Positions 18,098 through 27,283 of a stretch of DNA of 50,701 nucleotides are shown here, piece after piece (within the stretch, counting starts at the first letter, position 1; each line of letters opens with the position of its first letter). The position numbers and the translations under genes were made by a program. Source of the stretch: Verrucomicrobiota bacterium (GTDB lineage: Bacteria > Verrucomicrobiota > Verrucomicrobiia > Opitutales > UBA2995); contig JAQBYJ010000033.1 of the NCBI GenBank assembly GCA_027622555.1, positions 1-50,701 of the forward strand, in the 5' to 3' direction. The notes beneath the pieces were generated by a model. It saw only the letters and a list, made by a program, of their open reading frames with translations, was not told the origin of the DNA and searched no databases.

Positions 18098-19246
18098 TTA
18101 CAATGTATCCAGTAGATCTGGAAGCGTAACGGCGGAAATTTGTTCTGTTAGTTCGAAACTATGCTGGCCCGGATGGACGATGTAGAGGTGCTCCAACCCC
18201 AGGTCAGTTAAGGAGCTTTGCATGGATTTGGTGGTACTGGGTTGTTCCGAATATTTGAACTCAATTCCTAAACGTTTCCCTTTATGAAAGATGAGCAGGT
18301 CCAGTTCCGCCCCGGCATGGGTTGCCCAGAAATAGGCCTCCCGGTCACCGGTAACAGCCAGTACCTGTTCGATTCCAAATCCCTCCCAGGAAGCACCCAG
18401 TTTTGGGTGGGACTCCAGGGCGGTCGGGTCGGGAATTCCGAGCAGGGCATGGAGTATACCTGAATCGCGGATGTAGACTTTTGGTGATTTAACCTGACGC
18501 TTCTTCAGATTTTCAAACCAGGGTGGAAGTTGACGGACGACGTAAGTTCCGGAAAGAATGTCGAGGTAGCGACGGGCGGTGGGTTCGGAGCTTCCAAGTG
18601 AGCGGGCCAACTCTGAGACCTTTAGTATCTGGCCATGATAGTGTGCCACCATCGTCCAGAAGCGTCGCAGGGTGGAAGCGGGAACATGGATGCCCAACTG
18701 TGGAATATCTCTTTCCAGAAACGTTCGAAAAAAGTCTTCATGCCATTGTCGCACGGCCTGATTGCTTCGAGCCAAATAAGCTCTGGGAAAACCTCCTCGC
18801 CACCAGCTTTTGGAAAGGTGTTCTGTTCCCAGTTCGCTCAATGAAAATCCTGAAACGTCAATAAAGGAAACTCGACCCGCAAGGCTTTCACTGGCCCCCT
18901 TAATTAGATCGGGTGAAGCGCTTCCAAGTACAAGAAAACGTGCGGGAGATTTTGGGCGATCCGCCAACACACGCAGGAGTGGAAACAGCTCAGGCATGCG
19001 TTGGATCTCATCGAGAATTATGAGCCCTTTCAACTTGGACAATACCAGTTCGGGATTAGCCAAGCGGGCGATGTCAGATGGAGATTCCAGGTCAAAATGG
19101 TGGATCTCCTCATTGGATATCGATTGGGCCAGAAGTTGAGCCAATGTAGTTTTCCCAGCCTGACGGGGCCCAGGCAGTGCAACGACCGGATAATCCTGCA
19201 ACCGATCCCGAATTGTCTTAATATATGCCTTTCGATCGATTATCAT
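18098..19246 (-). CDS. AAA ATPase with DUF4143 domain
   Basis: A 382-residue P-loop protein of the AAA_14/DUF4143 group. Walker A is LPGPRQAGKTTLAQ, Walker B is GLIILDEIQRMPELF, and VLGSASPDLIKGASESLAGR follows as a sensor-type segment. The C-terminal half contains a winged-helix-like region (KVSELARSLGSSEPTARRYLDIL) and a DUF4143 nuclease-fold-like end (GAELDLLIFHKGKRLGIEFKYS). The function of the family is not settled. An inverted repeat sits directly before the start codon, suggesting self-regulation. It stands alone next to decayed transposon DNA, consistent with an accessory gene. Confidence 0.85.
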   Translation of the reverse strand: MIIDRKAYIKTIRDRLQDYPVVALPGPRQAGKTTLAQLLAQSISNEEIHHFDLESPSDIARLANPELVLSKLKGLIILDEIQRMPELFPLLRVLADRPKSPARFLVLGSASPDLIKGASESLAGRVSFIDVSGFSLSELGTEHLSKSWWRGGFPRAYLARSNQAVRQWHEDFFRTFLERDIPQLGIHVPASTLRRFWTMVAHYHGQILKVSELARSLGSSEPTARRYLDILSGTYVVRQLPPWFENLKKRQVKSPKVYIRDSGILHALLGIPDPTALESHPKLGASWEGFGIEQVLAVTGDREAYFWATHAGAELDLLIFHKGKRLGIEFKYSEQPSTTKSMQSSLTDLGLEHLYIVHPGQHSFELTEQISAVTLPDLLDTL

Positions 19247-19288
19247 ATCCTTGAAAATCTAACGTATATATTTAGGATTTCAAGGATA
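19246..19288 (-). promoter_or_regulatory. inverted repeat at the start of the AAA/DUF4143 gene
   Basis: TATCCTTGAAA at 19246-19256 and TTTCAAGGATA at 19278-19288 form a perfect 11-base inverted repeat separated by 21 mostly AT bases that include TATATA. On the minus strand the proximal arm ends at the ATG, so it covers the ribosome-binding position (AAGGA one base before the start). It could be an operator, or a hairpin that hides the translation start. Confidence 0.55.
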
Positions 19289-19636
19289 AATATCGAGCTG
19301 CATCCTTTAAACCACTGATGATAAAGCTAATAACTAATAGATATACATTTTAGTTTGGTTCGCTTGGGAACTATGAACTTCCCTGAATGAAACGTGAGCA
19401 GTAAGAATTCTAAAATGGAAAACATCAGTGTGAATCAGTGCCATCAGTGGTTGGTAATAAATACTCTGCCGAACAAAAGGATTTATGAAAAACCGTATTT
19501 ATTCTCCGTTATCTCGGTTTCCTCATGTTCAAAAAAACAGAATTCTGAACAGAATATAACAGAGGAAACAGAGAGGTTGAACAAACGACTCCTTGTAAAC
19601 CTTTGCCGCCTAATTCCCTTTTTGAGAATCGGCTTT
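19289..19636. repeat. intergenic region with degenerate ATCAGTG / CACTGAT repeats
   Basis: AACCACTGATG at 19310-19320 is the exact inverse of CATCAGTGGTT at 19442-19452. The latter is the end of three ATCAGTG words at 19424, 19434 and 19443, spaced 9-10 bases. A further CAGAGGAAACAGAGAGG lies at about 19560. This resembles decayed short-period intergenic repeats. The 90-codon frame across the region has no protein-like character. Confidence 0.4.
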
Positions 19637-20749
19637 TTAAGCGACTTGTTGAAAGCGAATTTTTAGTTCTTTTTCAATAAGATGCATTTGTTGAGCGTCC
19701 CGGCCAGCTATCAGTGCGAACGAGGTGCCGGTTCTGCCGGCACGTGCGGTTCTTCCACTCCGGTGGATATAATACTCCGAAGTCTCAGGTAGTTGGTGGT
19801 GGATGACAAATGATAGTCCTTCGATATCGATACCCCGTGCGGCAACATCGGTGGCGACGACGTATTGAATTCTCTCTTTGATAAAGGCGCGCATTATTTT
19901 TTCTCTCTCTTTCTGAGACAGGTTGCCTTGGAGAACGCCGGTCTTGAACCCTTTCTCATTGAGAATGGCTCCCAGGGTAATTGCTCCTGCTTTTGAGCGG
20001 CAAAAGATAAGTCCTCTTTCTGTGCCTCGTCTCTCGAGAAATTTGGCTATGCGGGCTGGCTTGTCTTCAATTTTGCATCGAAGGAACTGATGGGTGATCG
20101 CACTCTCCATGATGTCCTTACTCTCAAGAAGCAGATGCTTGGCATCGTGTTTCATGTAGATCTTGACCAGCTTTTGAATATCCTCGGGAATCGTCGCTGA
20201 AAACAGCCAGATGCTTTCGCGATCGGTGGTCAGGTTGATGATTTTGGTTAGGTGCTCCCGGAAGCCCATGGTCAACATTTCGTCGGCCTCGTCCAGAACA
20301 ACGCGCTTAACTGTGGAGAGATCCACTGCTTTCAGATTCAACAGGTCGATCAAGCGGCCGGGAGTTGCCACGATGATGTGTGTTGTGCGATCGAGGGCTT
20401 TGACCTGAACCTCAATCTTATCCCCACCATAGACAGCTTCGGTAAAAATCTTGTAGGTATACTTTGTGTATTTGAATAAATGCTTTGCTACTTGTTGCGC
20501 CAATTCACGTGTTGGGACCAGGATCAATCCTTGAACCTTGTCGGATTTGTGATTGATGCGCTCGAGAAGTGGTAGGCCGAATGCCGCAGTTTTTCCTGTG
20601 CCTGTCTGAGCACGGCATACGAAATCCGTCCCTTCCTTCATGAGGAATGGTATGGCCTTTTCCTGGACTTCGGTGGGTTGCTTGATACCTAGTTCATCCA
20701 GGCCTTGAACCAGGTATTTGTTTATTCCGAGTGTTTTAAAATCGCTCAT
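19637..20749 (-). CDS. DEAD-box ATP-dependent RNA helicase
   Basis: A 370-residue helicase with all standard motifs in order: Q motif (GIKQPTEVQEKAIPF), motif I AQTGTGKT, Ia PTRELAQQ, Ib TPGRLIDL, II LDEADEML, III FSAT, IV LIFCRSK, V ATDVAARGIDI and VI HRSGRTARAGRTG. It ends soon after the helicase core, without the basic tail or RNA-binding domain of DeaD/CsdA or DbpA, so it resembles the minimal RhlE/CshA type. The likely role is RNA unwinding in ribosome assembly, RNA decay or cold growth. It is a single gene with no apparent partner. Confidence 0.92.
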   Translation of the reverse strand: MSDFKTLGINKYLVQGLDELGIKQPTEVQEKAIPFLMKEGTDFVCRAQTGTGKTAAFGLPLLERINHKSDKVQGLILVPTRELAQQVAKHLFKYTKYTYKIFTEAVYGGDKIEVQVKALDRTTHIIVATPGRLIDLLNLKAVDLSTVKRVVLDEADEMLTMGFREHLTKIINLTTDRESIWLFSATIPEDIQKLVKIYMKHDAKHLLLESKDIMESAITHQFLRCKIEDKPARIAKFLERRGTERGLIFCRSKAGAITLGAILNEKGFKTGVLQGNLSQKEREKIMRAFIKERIQYVVATDVAARGIDIEGLSFVIHHQLPETSEYYIHRSGRTARAGRTGTSFALIAGRDAQQMHLIEKELKIRFQQVA

Positions 20750-20823
20750 AGCTTATTTATTCAAGCATGCGAAAAGCCAGAGAAACTCCCCTCAAGCAAT
20801 CAAAAAGGACCGTAGCTGTTTAA

Positions 20824-23232
20824 CTAGTTGAAATCTCCTAGAGCGAGATCCTTCATTCCAAGTTCACCTCGGAAGAGGGGACTGGTGCAAATATTGACGA
20901 TCAAGTCTTTGAAGCCGTCTTTGTTTTCGCTGTTTGCTTTAGCAATATCATCAGCGGCAATTTTTTCCGAGAAAGTGAGAGGATGTCCGAGTGCGTAAGT
21001 GAACAATTTTTCGGTGAGTGCTTGGCTGAATTGATCGGAGCGATCCAGCAGGACTTGTTTCATTTCTTCAACTCCATCGAAGCTGCTTCCCCTGACCTGC
21101 CCCTTCGCATCAATGGGCTGGAGATTGCGGTAAACGTCACGGAATGCTCCGACAGCATCGAAGTGTTCCAAGCCAAGTCCCCAAGGGTCGATTTTCTGAT
21201 GGCAATCGTAGCACGTTTCAATTTCGCGGTGTTTCGCCAACATTTCGGGAATGGTTTTCGTTCCGCGAACATCCGGCTCGATAGGTTCGACATCGGGTGG
21301 CGGCGGAGAAGGCGGAGCTCCTAGAAGATTTTCAAGTACCCACACGCCTCTTACAACGGGGGAAGTGCGCGTCCCATTGGAGGTGAGTTTTAAAATACTG
21401 GCTTGACCCAAAAGTCCTCCGCGCGGGCTGTCTTGTGATAAGTTTACTTTGCGAAACTGATTCCCCTCAACCCCAGCTATCCCATAATGGGCGGCCAGAC
21501 GGTCGTTCACCATGACGAATTCAGAATCGAGAAACGTTTTCAGTGGTAGGTTTTTCGTAAGCACCTGTTCAAAGAAAAGTTCACTCTCTTTGCGCATAAG
21601 CTCCTCCAGTAAGGGATCGTAGTCCTTGTAGAGTTTTGGGTCCGGTTTCATGAGCTCGATGTTTTTAAGCCCAAGCCATTGCGCAGTGAAATCCAGAACG
21701 AAGCGTTTCGCTTTAGTATCCTTCAGCATTCTAATGACTTGCTTTCGAACAACCTTCGGATTGAGCAGTTGTTCGTTTTCGGCCAGACGAAGCAGCTCTT
21801 CGTCAGGCATGGAATTCCATAAGAAGTACGAAAGTCTGCTAGCCAAAGCCCAGGCGTCTTTGCCGTCTCCTTTGTCATGATTGAAGAGAAAGCGTGGCGA
21901 ACAAAGAACACCTTCAACCACATTGCGCATCGATGCTTCCTCGCTAAGCCCCTGATTTAACCCCACCTGATAAAGTTGAATAAAATTGTGTACCGTTGAT
22001 TCAGGTACGGGACGACGAAAGGCCCTGAATAAAAATTCCTCGATGCGTTTTTCGGCAGCCTTTTTTTGTCCCAGTAGCTGTTGATGAACGGTGGGCGGCC
22101 ATGATTCGATGTGCGGACCTATTACTTTGATTTCCTTAACGCGAAGTAGATCGGCCACGAGCATTTCCTCTCCTTCAACGACGGCGGTCGGTGATTGATT
22201 CAATATGGCTGCGGAAGCGTAGTGGACCATGATATTCTCACCTTCCTTTAGGCGGACATCCACCTCGTTTGTCTGCAATTGGTCGCTCGTATAAAAATAA
22301 CCGACTCTTCTACCTGGAACCGATGCCGCATCCATGTGACGTGCTTCGGAAGCCTGAATGGCAATGATGGAAACCAGCCGCGGTTCGCCGTTTGGGCGAC
22401 GCTCACGCGTCTTCATGTTTTTTGCATAACTCTCATCCACATACTCGTAATCAATGCCTTTTGCTTCCAGCACCGTACGATAATCTTCAGCCAAAGCACT
22501 GACTTGAATACGGTAGCTTCCGTCCTGAGGTGCCACAAATCCCTGAGGCCACATGACATGTTTACGATCCCGACTGGAAGAAGTGATAACCAGGCCATCA
22601 CGTTCCTCCACGTTGTTTCCGTGACCGATGGTACCGATTTGGTATCTGCGTTCGTCGCGAATATCTTCGCCCTCAACAATGGCTAGTTTAGCAATTTTCT
22701 GCGCGTTGTTTTGAAGCTTCAAAACCATTTCCGGATTTGCTTCCAGTGTGATGGCCATGTTTTCAAATCCATCCAATTCCGGGTCGGCTGGAAGATGTTC
22801 AGACAGTTGCAGATTAATGCCTAATAAGTCTTCGACGGTATTGTCTAACGCTGAATGGCTAAGTCGGCGAATTGAAATGCGGCCACCACCACTTTGCTGT
22901 TCAGCTGCGGAGCGAAGTTCTTTATCAATGGCATTTATGACTTGGGTAAGAAGATCAGCTGGTGGTCTTGGCTCATCCTCAGGCGGCATATCGCCGATAA
23001 CCAGCATGTCTGATACATCCTGCCAGGAGATTGCGTTTGAGGCATGAGTGAAGTCAGTGCTTAAGGTATCAAGCCGAATATCCCCCTTTTGCTTTTTTTC
23101 ACCATGGCACTGAACACAGTGTTCTTTTATAAAAGGCGTGATCAAAGCATGAAATTCTTCATCAGCGAATAGAGATATTCCACTTAGAATAACCGCGAGG
23201 CTTACCAAGGCTATTTTTCTTCCTTTTAGCAT
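20824..23232 (-). CDS. secreted di-haem cytochrome c protein of the DUF1587/1592/1588/1585 type
   Basis: An 802-residue exported protein typical of Planctomycetota and Verrucomicrobiota. A signal peptide (about 1-23) is followed by a cytochrome-like N-terminus with haem site C39-V-Q-C-H43, and then the DUF1587, DUF1595, DUF1592, DUF1588 and DUF1585 modules in the usual order. Examples are FRRPVPESTVHNFIQLY, SRLSYFLWNSMPDEEL, DSEFVMVNDRLAAHYGI and SNGTRTSPVVRGVWVLENLLG. A second CxxCH lies in CYDCHQKIDPWGLGLEHFD. It is 23 bases downstream of the DUF1552 gene, its standard partner. A role in periplasmic oxidation is inferred from the haems; no substrate is established. Confidence 0.88.
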   Translation of the reverse strand: MLKGRKIALVSLAVILSGISLFADEEFHALITPFIKEHCVQCHGEKKQKGDIRLDTLSTDFTHASNAISWQDVSDMLVIGDMPPEDEPRPPADLLTQVINAIDKELRSAAEQQSGGGRISIRRLSHSALDNTVEDLLGINLQLSEHLPADPELDGFENMAITLEANPEMVLKLQNNAQKIAKLAIVEGEDIRDERRYQIGTIGHGNNVEERDGLVITSSSRDRKHVMWPQGFVAPQDGSYRIQVSALAEDYRTVLEAKGIDYEYVDESYAKNMKTRERRPNGEPRLVSIIAIQASEARHMDAASVPGRRVGYFYTSDQLQTNEVDVRLKEGENIMVHYASAAILNQSPTAVVEGEEMLVADLLRVKEIKVIGPHIESWPPTVHQQLLGQKKAAEKRIEEFLFRAFRRPVPESTVHNFIQLYQVGLNQGLSEEASMRNVVEGVLCSPRFLFNHDKGDGKDAWALASRLSYFLWNSMPDEELLRLAENEQLLNPKVVRKQVIRMLKDTKAKRFVLDFTAQWLGLKNIELMKPDPKLYKDYDPLLEELMRKESELFFEQVLTKNLPLKTFLDSEFVMVNDRLAAHYGIAGVEGNQFRKVNLSQDSPRGGLLGQASILKLTSNGTRTSPVVRGVWVLENLLGAPPSPPPPDVEPIEPDVRGTKTIPEMLAKHREIETCYDCHQKIDPWGLGLEHFDAVGAFRDVYRNLQPIDAKGQVRGSSFDGVEEMKQVLLDRSDQFSQALTEKLFTYALGHPLTFSEKIAADDIAKANSENKDGFKDLIVNICTSPLFRGELGMKDLALGDFN

Positions 23233-23255
23233 TCTTAAAAGTGACTGAAAAATGT

Positions 23256-24521
23256 TTAAGCCAACTCGTTGTTGATATTACCCGTGCTTGCTGCAAACGT
23301 TTCGGCTTCAATTCCGAGTCCCTGCAACATGGTAACAAATACATTGGATAGCGGCGTACTTCCTTCTTCAAATATTATATCTTTTCCGTGATTCAAACTA
23401 CCTCCAGCGATCATAACCGGGAGGTTTTTATTGGAATGAGAACTACCGTTGCCCAAGCCGCTTCCGAACAAGACCTGGGTGTGGTCGAGTAAGTTGCCTT
23501 CATCGTCCTGAATCTCCTTCAAACGGGAAAGGAATTTTGAAATCGACCGAGTGTGCATCTGCTCAATTCTCACAAGTTCGTCCACCACTTCGGGATCTTT
23601 TCCGTGATGCGATTGACCATGGTAACCGGACATTTGATTTCCGTCCAAAATGATGGGTAATCCGCCCGCAGGAAGTTCGACAGATATTACTCGTGTGGAA
23701 TCGTGCTGTAAGGCCAGGGCGCTCAGTTCGAGCATTAAATCCAAGTTTCCATGAAAGGAGATTGGTCGCTCCAAGAGGGGTGGAATTCCAGGCTTGGGTG
23801 TGTTGACCCACTGTTGTTGGCGTTCGATGCGTTTTTCAACATCGCGAATCGAAGTAAAGTAGGCGTCCACTTTTTCACGATCTTCAAAGCCGATTTCCTT
23901 TTGAAGCGATTTGGCATCTTCAGCCACCATATCCAGGACACTGCGTTTGAATTCCATGGCCTTGCTGGCAGCTCGAGGATTCAGGTCATTTACAAAGAGT
24001 CTTTGAAAGACCTTCATCGGATCAGCTTCAGGGAGTAGGGGAACGCCATTTTCATCCCAGGACAGGGTCTGGCTGGGTTTACCCTCCGATGCTCCAAGCT
24101 GGAGTGAATGATAGCGGCTGTTCCGGCTCAAATGTTTGGCTGCCAATTGGTCCAGGGTGATCTGGTTTTTTACCATGATCGATTCACCAATATACTCGGG
24201 TTGATATACTCCGGACAAAAACGACGGTGTGCCTTTGTGCCCCCCGTTGATGCCATGATCGACGCCCGAGACGATGGTGAAGTTCTGACGGTGGAGCATC
24301 AACGGTTCAAGCAAACGTGGAATTCGATCGCTGCCCTTGGTGGGGTGCCATTCTTCCGGGTACATACCCAGAAACGTTCCAATGGTTACAAGTCTCTTCC
24401 GGGCTTCAACGATGGGTTTAGCGTAAAGGGGAAGGGGCAGGGAATTTAAGAAAGGCAGGGCAATTAATCCACCGGTGCTTCTTAGGAATTGGCGACGATT
24501 GCAATAGACTATGTTTTTCAT
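23256..24521 (-). CDS. Tat-exported DUF1552 protein
   Basis: About 421 residues from MKNIVYCNRRQFLRSTGG; a start four codons earlier (24533) is also possible. The twin-arginine signal RRQFLRSTGG and hydrophobic stretch LIALPFLNSLPLPLYA predict Tat export, which suggests folding, perhaps with a cofactor, before secretion. DUF1552 landmarks include VSGVDHGINGGHKGTPSFLSG, GNQMSGYHGQSHHGKD and FGSGLGNGSSHSNKNLPVM. It is co-transcribed with the di-haem protein. The biochemical function of DUF1552 is not established. Confidence 0.88.
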   Translation of the reverse strand: MKNIVYCNRRQFLRSTGGLIALPFLNSLPLPLYAKPIVEARKRLVTIGTFLGMYPEEWHPTKGSDRIPRLLEPLMLHRQNFTIVSGVDHGINGGHKGTPSFLSGVYQPEYIGESIMVKNQITLDQLAAKHLSRNSRYHSLQLGASEGKPSQTLSWDENGVPLLPEADPMKVFQRLFVNDLNPRAASKAMEFKRSVLDMVAEDAKSLQKEIGFEDREKVDAYFTSIRDVEKRIERQQQWVNTPKPGIPPLLERPISFHGNLDLMLELSALALQHDSTRVISVELPAGGLPIILDGNQMSGYHGQSHHGKDPEVVDELVRIEQMHTRSISKFLSRLKEIQDDEGNLLDHTQVLFGSGLGNGSSHSNKNLPVMIAGGSLNHGKDIIFEEGSTPLSNVFVTMLQGLGIEAETFAASTGNINNELA

Positions 24522-24605
24522 CAGGGGAATCATTGGGGGAAGATGGTTAAATGGTCAATGGTTCAATAAACCTCCAAAATTGAAAGTAAAGGAGCGTTTT
24601 ATGGA

Positions 24606-25718
24606 TTAGCGGGGTGCGGCCGCCATCAGGTATTTCCAGAATTGGTTGTTGAAATCGTTCGTCTTTGGTTGGTTGCCCAAACGGGTGATAACCAGGTTCA
24701 TTGACGGGACGACATAAAGTTTTCGTTGCAGGGCACCTTGAGCGGCAAAGAGGTCGGCTGGGGCTTCCAGGATGAGCGGACCGTCCCTTGCGTTCGCTCC
24801 GTCGCCTGCACCGACTTTGGATTGTCCGTTGAGCCACCAGAGATAACCGTAGGAAGGATTCATTTCCTGAGAGGGGTGCGACATGTCATGTAGGTAATTT
24901 TTATCGGTTATGATGGTTTTGCCTGCCCACTTGCCACCGTTAAGAACCATGAGGCCGACTCGTGCGAGATCGCGATTGGAGGTACTGAGGCCAAAGATAT
25001 TCGTGTCCTTGATGTTCGCGTCTTCCATCCCGTTTCTAAAAATCCACTCCGAATCGTTCATGCCGAGCGGATCAAAAAGCCATTTCTTGACCAGGTCCTT
25101 GGGCTCAATGCCTGAGGCGGCGGCGGCGACATGCATGGAGTGGGAGTAGGCGGTGGTGTTGTAACGCCAGCGCGTTCCGGCGGGTGCTTCGAAAGTGAGG
25201 TCGTCTTTCAGGCCAGAGCTCATGCTGATCAGGTGTTTCACTGTGATTTTCGCTTCCTGTTCGGGCGTAGCGCGCGACCAGCCTTTACCCAAGTGCTTGT
25301 GGACGGGATCGTTTATCGAAAGAAGTCCCTTTTGTTGAGCAATGCCAACGATGATGGCGGAAATACTTTTCTGGGCGGATGCCACATCCTCGATGCTATG
25401 ACCGTCCTTGGTTTTACCCAGCATCATACGGACGCCCCTTAACCCATCGATTTTGTAGTTCTCTTCGGGCCAGTGTTTTTCGGCGAGGATTTTGCCATTT
25501 AACAGAATAAGTAAACCGGACGATTTCTGTTCGCCGACAGCGGTAATCAACTCTTCCAGTTTGTCAGTATCCCATCCCGCTTTAGCAGGGTCTATGGTTT
25601 CCCATGCCTCGTTCTTAGTTGGGAAATATATGGATTCTTTCGCCAGAAGAAACGGAGCAGATAGCAATAGTGCTGTGAATAGTTGAATGGGAGTAGATAA
25701 TTTTAATGAGAAGTGCAT
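24606..25718 (-). CDS. secreted serine hydrolase of the beta-lactamase / penicillin-binding-protein-like family
   Basis: A 370-residue protein with an N-terminal signal peptide (LFTALLLSAPFLLA). The active-site SxxK motif lies in ASAQKSISAIIVG, the second motif in YNTTAYSHSMH (Tyr-x-Thr/Asn type), and a C-terminal GDGANARDGPLI occupies the place of the third motif. The fold is that of class C beta-lactamase-like esterases, with substrates ranging from peptides to esters. It lies 72 bases upstream of the DUF1552 gene on the same strand and may be in one operon. Confidence 0.8.
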   Translation of the reverse strand: MHFSLKLSTPIQLFTALLLSAPFLLAKESIYFPTKNEAWETIDPAKAGWDTDKLEELITAVGEQKSSGLLILLNGKILAEKHWPEENYKIDGLRGVRMMLGKTKDGHSIEDVASAQKSISAIIVGIAQQKGLLSINDPVHKHLGKGWSRATPEQEAKITVKHLISMSSGLKDDLTFEAPAGTRWRYNTTAYSHSMHVAAAASGIEPKDLVKKWLFDPLGMNDSEWIFRNGMEDANIKDTNIFGLSTSNRDLARVGLMVLNGGKWAGKTIITDKNYLHDMSHPSQEMNPSYGYLWWLNGQSKVGAGDGANARDGPLILEAPADLFAAQGALQRKLYVVPSMNLVITRLGNQPKTNDFNNQFWKYLMAAAPR

Positions 25719-25869
25719 CTTTTAGGGTAATGGTTGCGTATTAGTAGACCAATGAAATTTGAACAGAGAGCTGTTGGAATGATCGTGTGGTTATATCGGT
25801 GTATTTCAAGAGATAAGCGGTTTAAAGATTGAGCCAATTGAGAACTAGAACTAAACAACAATAAATCCG

Positions 25870-26376
25870 ATGAAACGTATACTGCTTTTAGGAATCCTGA
25901 TTTTCATTTCTCAAACTTTGAGTGCGGAAGTGATTCTTAATTTTGGTGACCCGGAAGAGTTTAAGGACTTTGAGTATGCTCAGACCCGACGAACCATTTC
26001 GACCGAGTTTTTTAGTAAGGAGATTATTCGAGAGCTTCAGCGTTCGCTTGAGAAATCGTTTTCTGAGGGAGCTGTCCTTACGCTGGATTTTCAGGATATA
26101 GATTTAGCCGGTCACTTCGAGCCTTGGCAGCCTACTCCTCTCGATGATGTGCGGATATTTAAAGACCGTTATCCTCCCAGCGCCCAGTTTTCTTATCGGC
26201 TGGTTGATAAGAACGGTGTTGTTTTAGCTGAAGGAAATAAAGAGCTTCGCTATCTGGGCTTCCAGGATGGAGGTTCCAGGCGAACCGGAGCAACGGATAC
26301 GTTTTATTACGAACGGCGGATGCTGGAACGGTGGATTAGGTCGGAGCTGAAGAAGGAAGTTGAAGGCGACTATTGA
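25870..26376 (+). CDS. DUF3016 exported protein
   Basis: A 168-residue protein with a clear signal peptide (MKRILLLGILIFISQTLSA). DUF3016 landmarks are VRIFKDRYPPSAQFSYRLVDKNGVVLAEGNKELR and the C-terminal FYYERRMLERWI. Family function is unknown. It converges on, and overlaps by seven bases, the end of the EamA transporter gene, so the two may limit each other by antisense transcription. Confidence 0.75.
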   Translation: MKRILLLGILIFISQTLSAEVILNFGDPEEFKDFEYAQTRRTISTEFFSKEIIRELQRSLEKSFSEGAVLTLDFQDIDLAGHFEPWQPTPLDDVRIFKDRYPPSAQFSYRLVDKNGVVLAEGNKELRYLGFQDGGSRRTGATDTFYYERRMLERWIRSELKKEVEGDY

Positions 26377-27242
26377 GTTTTTGATGCGACCACTTTGCGG
26401 CCCAAGACCACAGTGAGAATTCCACCGAGAATGAGAATCGACGCGATAAGGAGTCGGGACGTGATAATCTCAGAGATAAAGACTACACCTCCCAAGGCTG
26501 CAATAACCGGTACGAGGAGTTGAACGACTCCGGCTTGAGTTGGTGATAGTCCACGTAAAGCGGTGTACCAAATCGTATAGCCGACTCCAGATGCAATACC
26601 ACCCGACAAACAGGCCAGTAAAATTCCTTGAGCAGTGAAACTCAGCAATTGAAGTGAAAGCAGTCCCACGACCAGTATCATGGGTAAGGTCCGGATAAAA
26701 TTGTAGCCTGTATCCTGGAGTGGATTTTTCGATCCTCTTCCGTTTAAGGTATAGAGCCCCCAGGCGACACCCGCCAGGGTCATGAGTATAAAGCCCGGTA
26801 GAGAGGGCGACGCGATGTTTGGGAGCACCAAATAAACAAATCCGAAAAATGAAACGACGACCCCTACCCATTCCGTTGGATGTAACCGGCTTCCTGATAC
26901 AAGAGAAACGAAGATAATTGTAATCTGAGTCCACCCAAAGAGAATGAGAGCTCCAGTACCGGTTTCCAGGCGAATGTAAGCAAAGGAGAAGGTGATAGCG
27001 TAAAGAAACAGCATAGACGCTCCCCACCAGGAACCTTTCGAAGTTAGGGATTGGTAGTCGTTTCTTTGGAATTGTAAAATGAGGAACAACGTCAACGCGC
27101 CCGATGCTAAGCGGACAATCGTGAAACCAGATGCGTCGATCGCTTCGGCACCCAGGGCCATACGACATAGCACGGAGTTGGCAGCGAATGCGATGAGTGC
27201 CAGGGCTGTGCAAGTGAAGGTTTTTAGAACTCCTTGTGACAT
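26370..27242 (-). CDS. EamA/DMT-family transporter
   Basis: An integral membrane protein of about 290 residues from ATG 27242 (a start seven codons earlier at 27263 is also possible). Around ten hydrophobic segments are arranged as two EamA repeats; landmarks are FAANSVLCRMALG, RLASGALTLFLIL, GVAWGLYTLNGRG and a late PVIAALGGVVFISE followed by ILILGGILTVVLGRK. The family exports or imports small metabolites such as amino acids, amines or nucleosides; the substrate cannot be told here. Confidence 0.85.
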   Translation of the reverse strand: MSQGVLKTFTCTALALIAFAANSVLCRMALGAEAIDASGFTIVRLASGALTLFLILQFQRNDYQSLTSKGSWWGASMLFLYAITFSFAYIRLETGTGALILFGWTQITIIFVSLVSGSRLHPTEWVGVVVSFFGFVYLVLPNIASPSLPGFILMTLAGVAWGLYTLNGRGSKNPLQDTGYNFIRTLPMILVVGLLSLQLLSFTAQGILLACLSGGIASGVGYTIWYTALRGLSPTQAGVVQLLVPVIAALGGVVFISEIITSRLLIASILILGGILTVVLGRKVVASKTQ

Positions 27243-27283
27243 GGGGTCGAATGGGGTGGGCATCGGCTAGGTCAAAATGTACC

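Noticed and set aside
19394-19666. 90-codon frame before the helicase
   Set aside because: It crosses degenerate intergenic repeats and overlaps the 3' end of the helicase gene; no protein-like character.
26470-27213. 247-codon minus-strand frame
   Set aside because: It overlaps the EamA transporter in another frame and lacks the hydrophobic pattern of that family.
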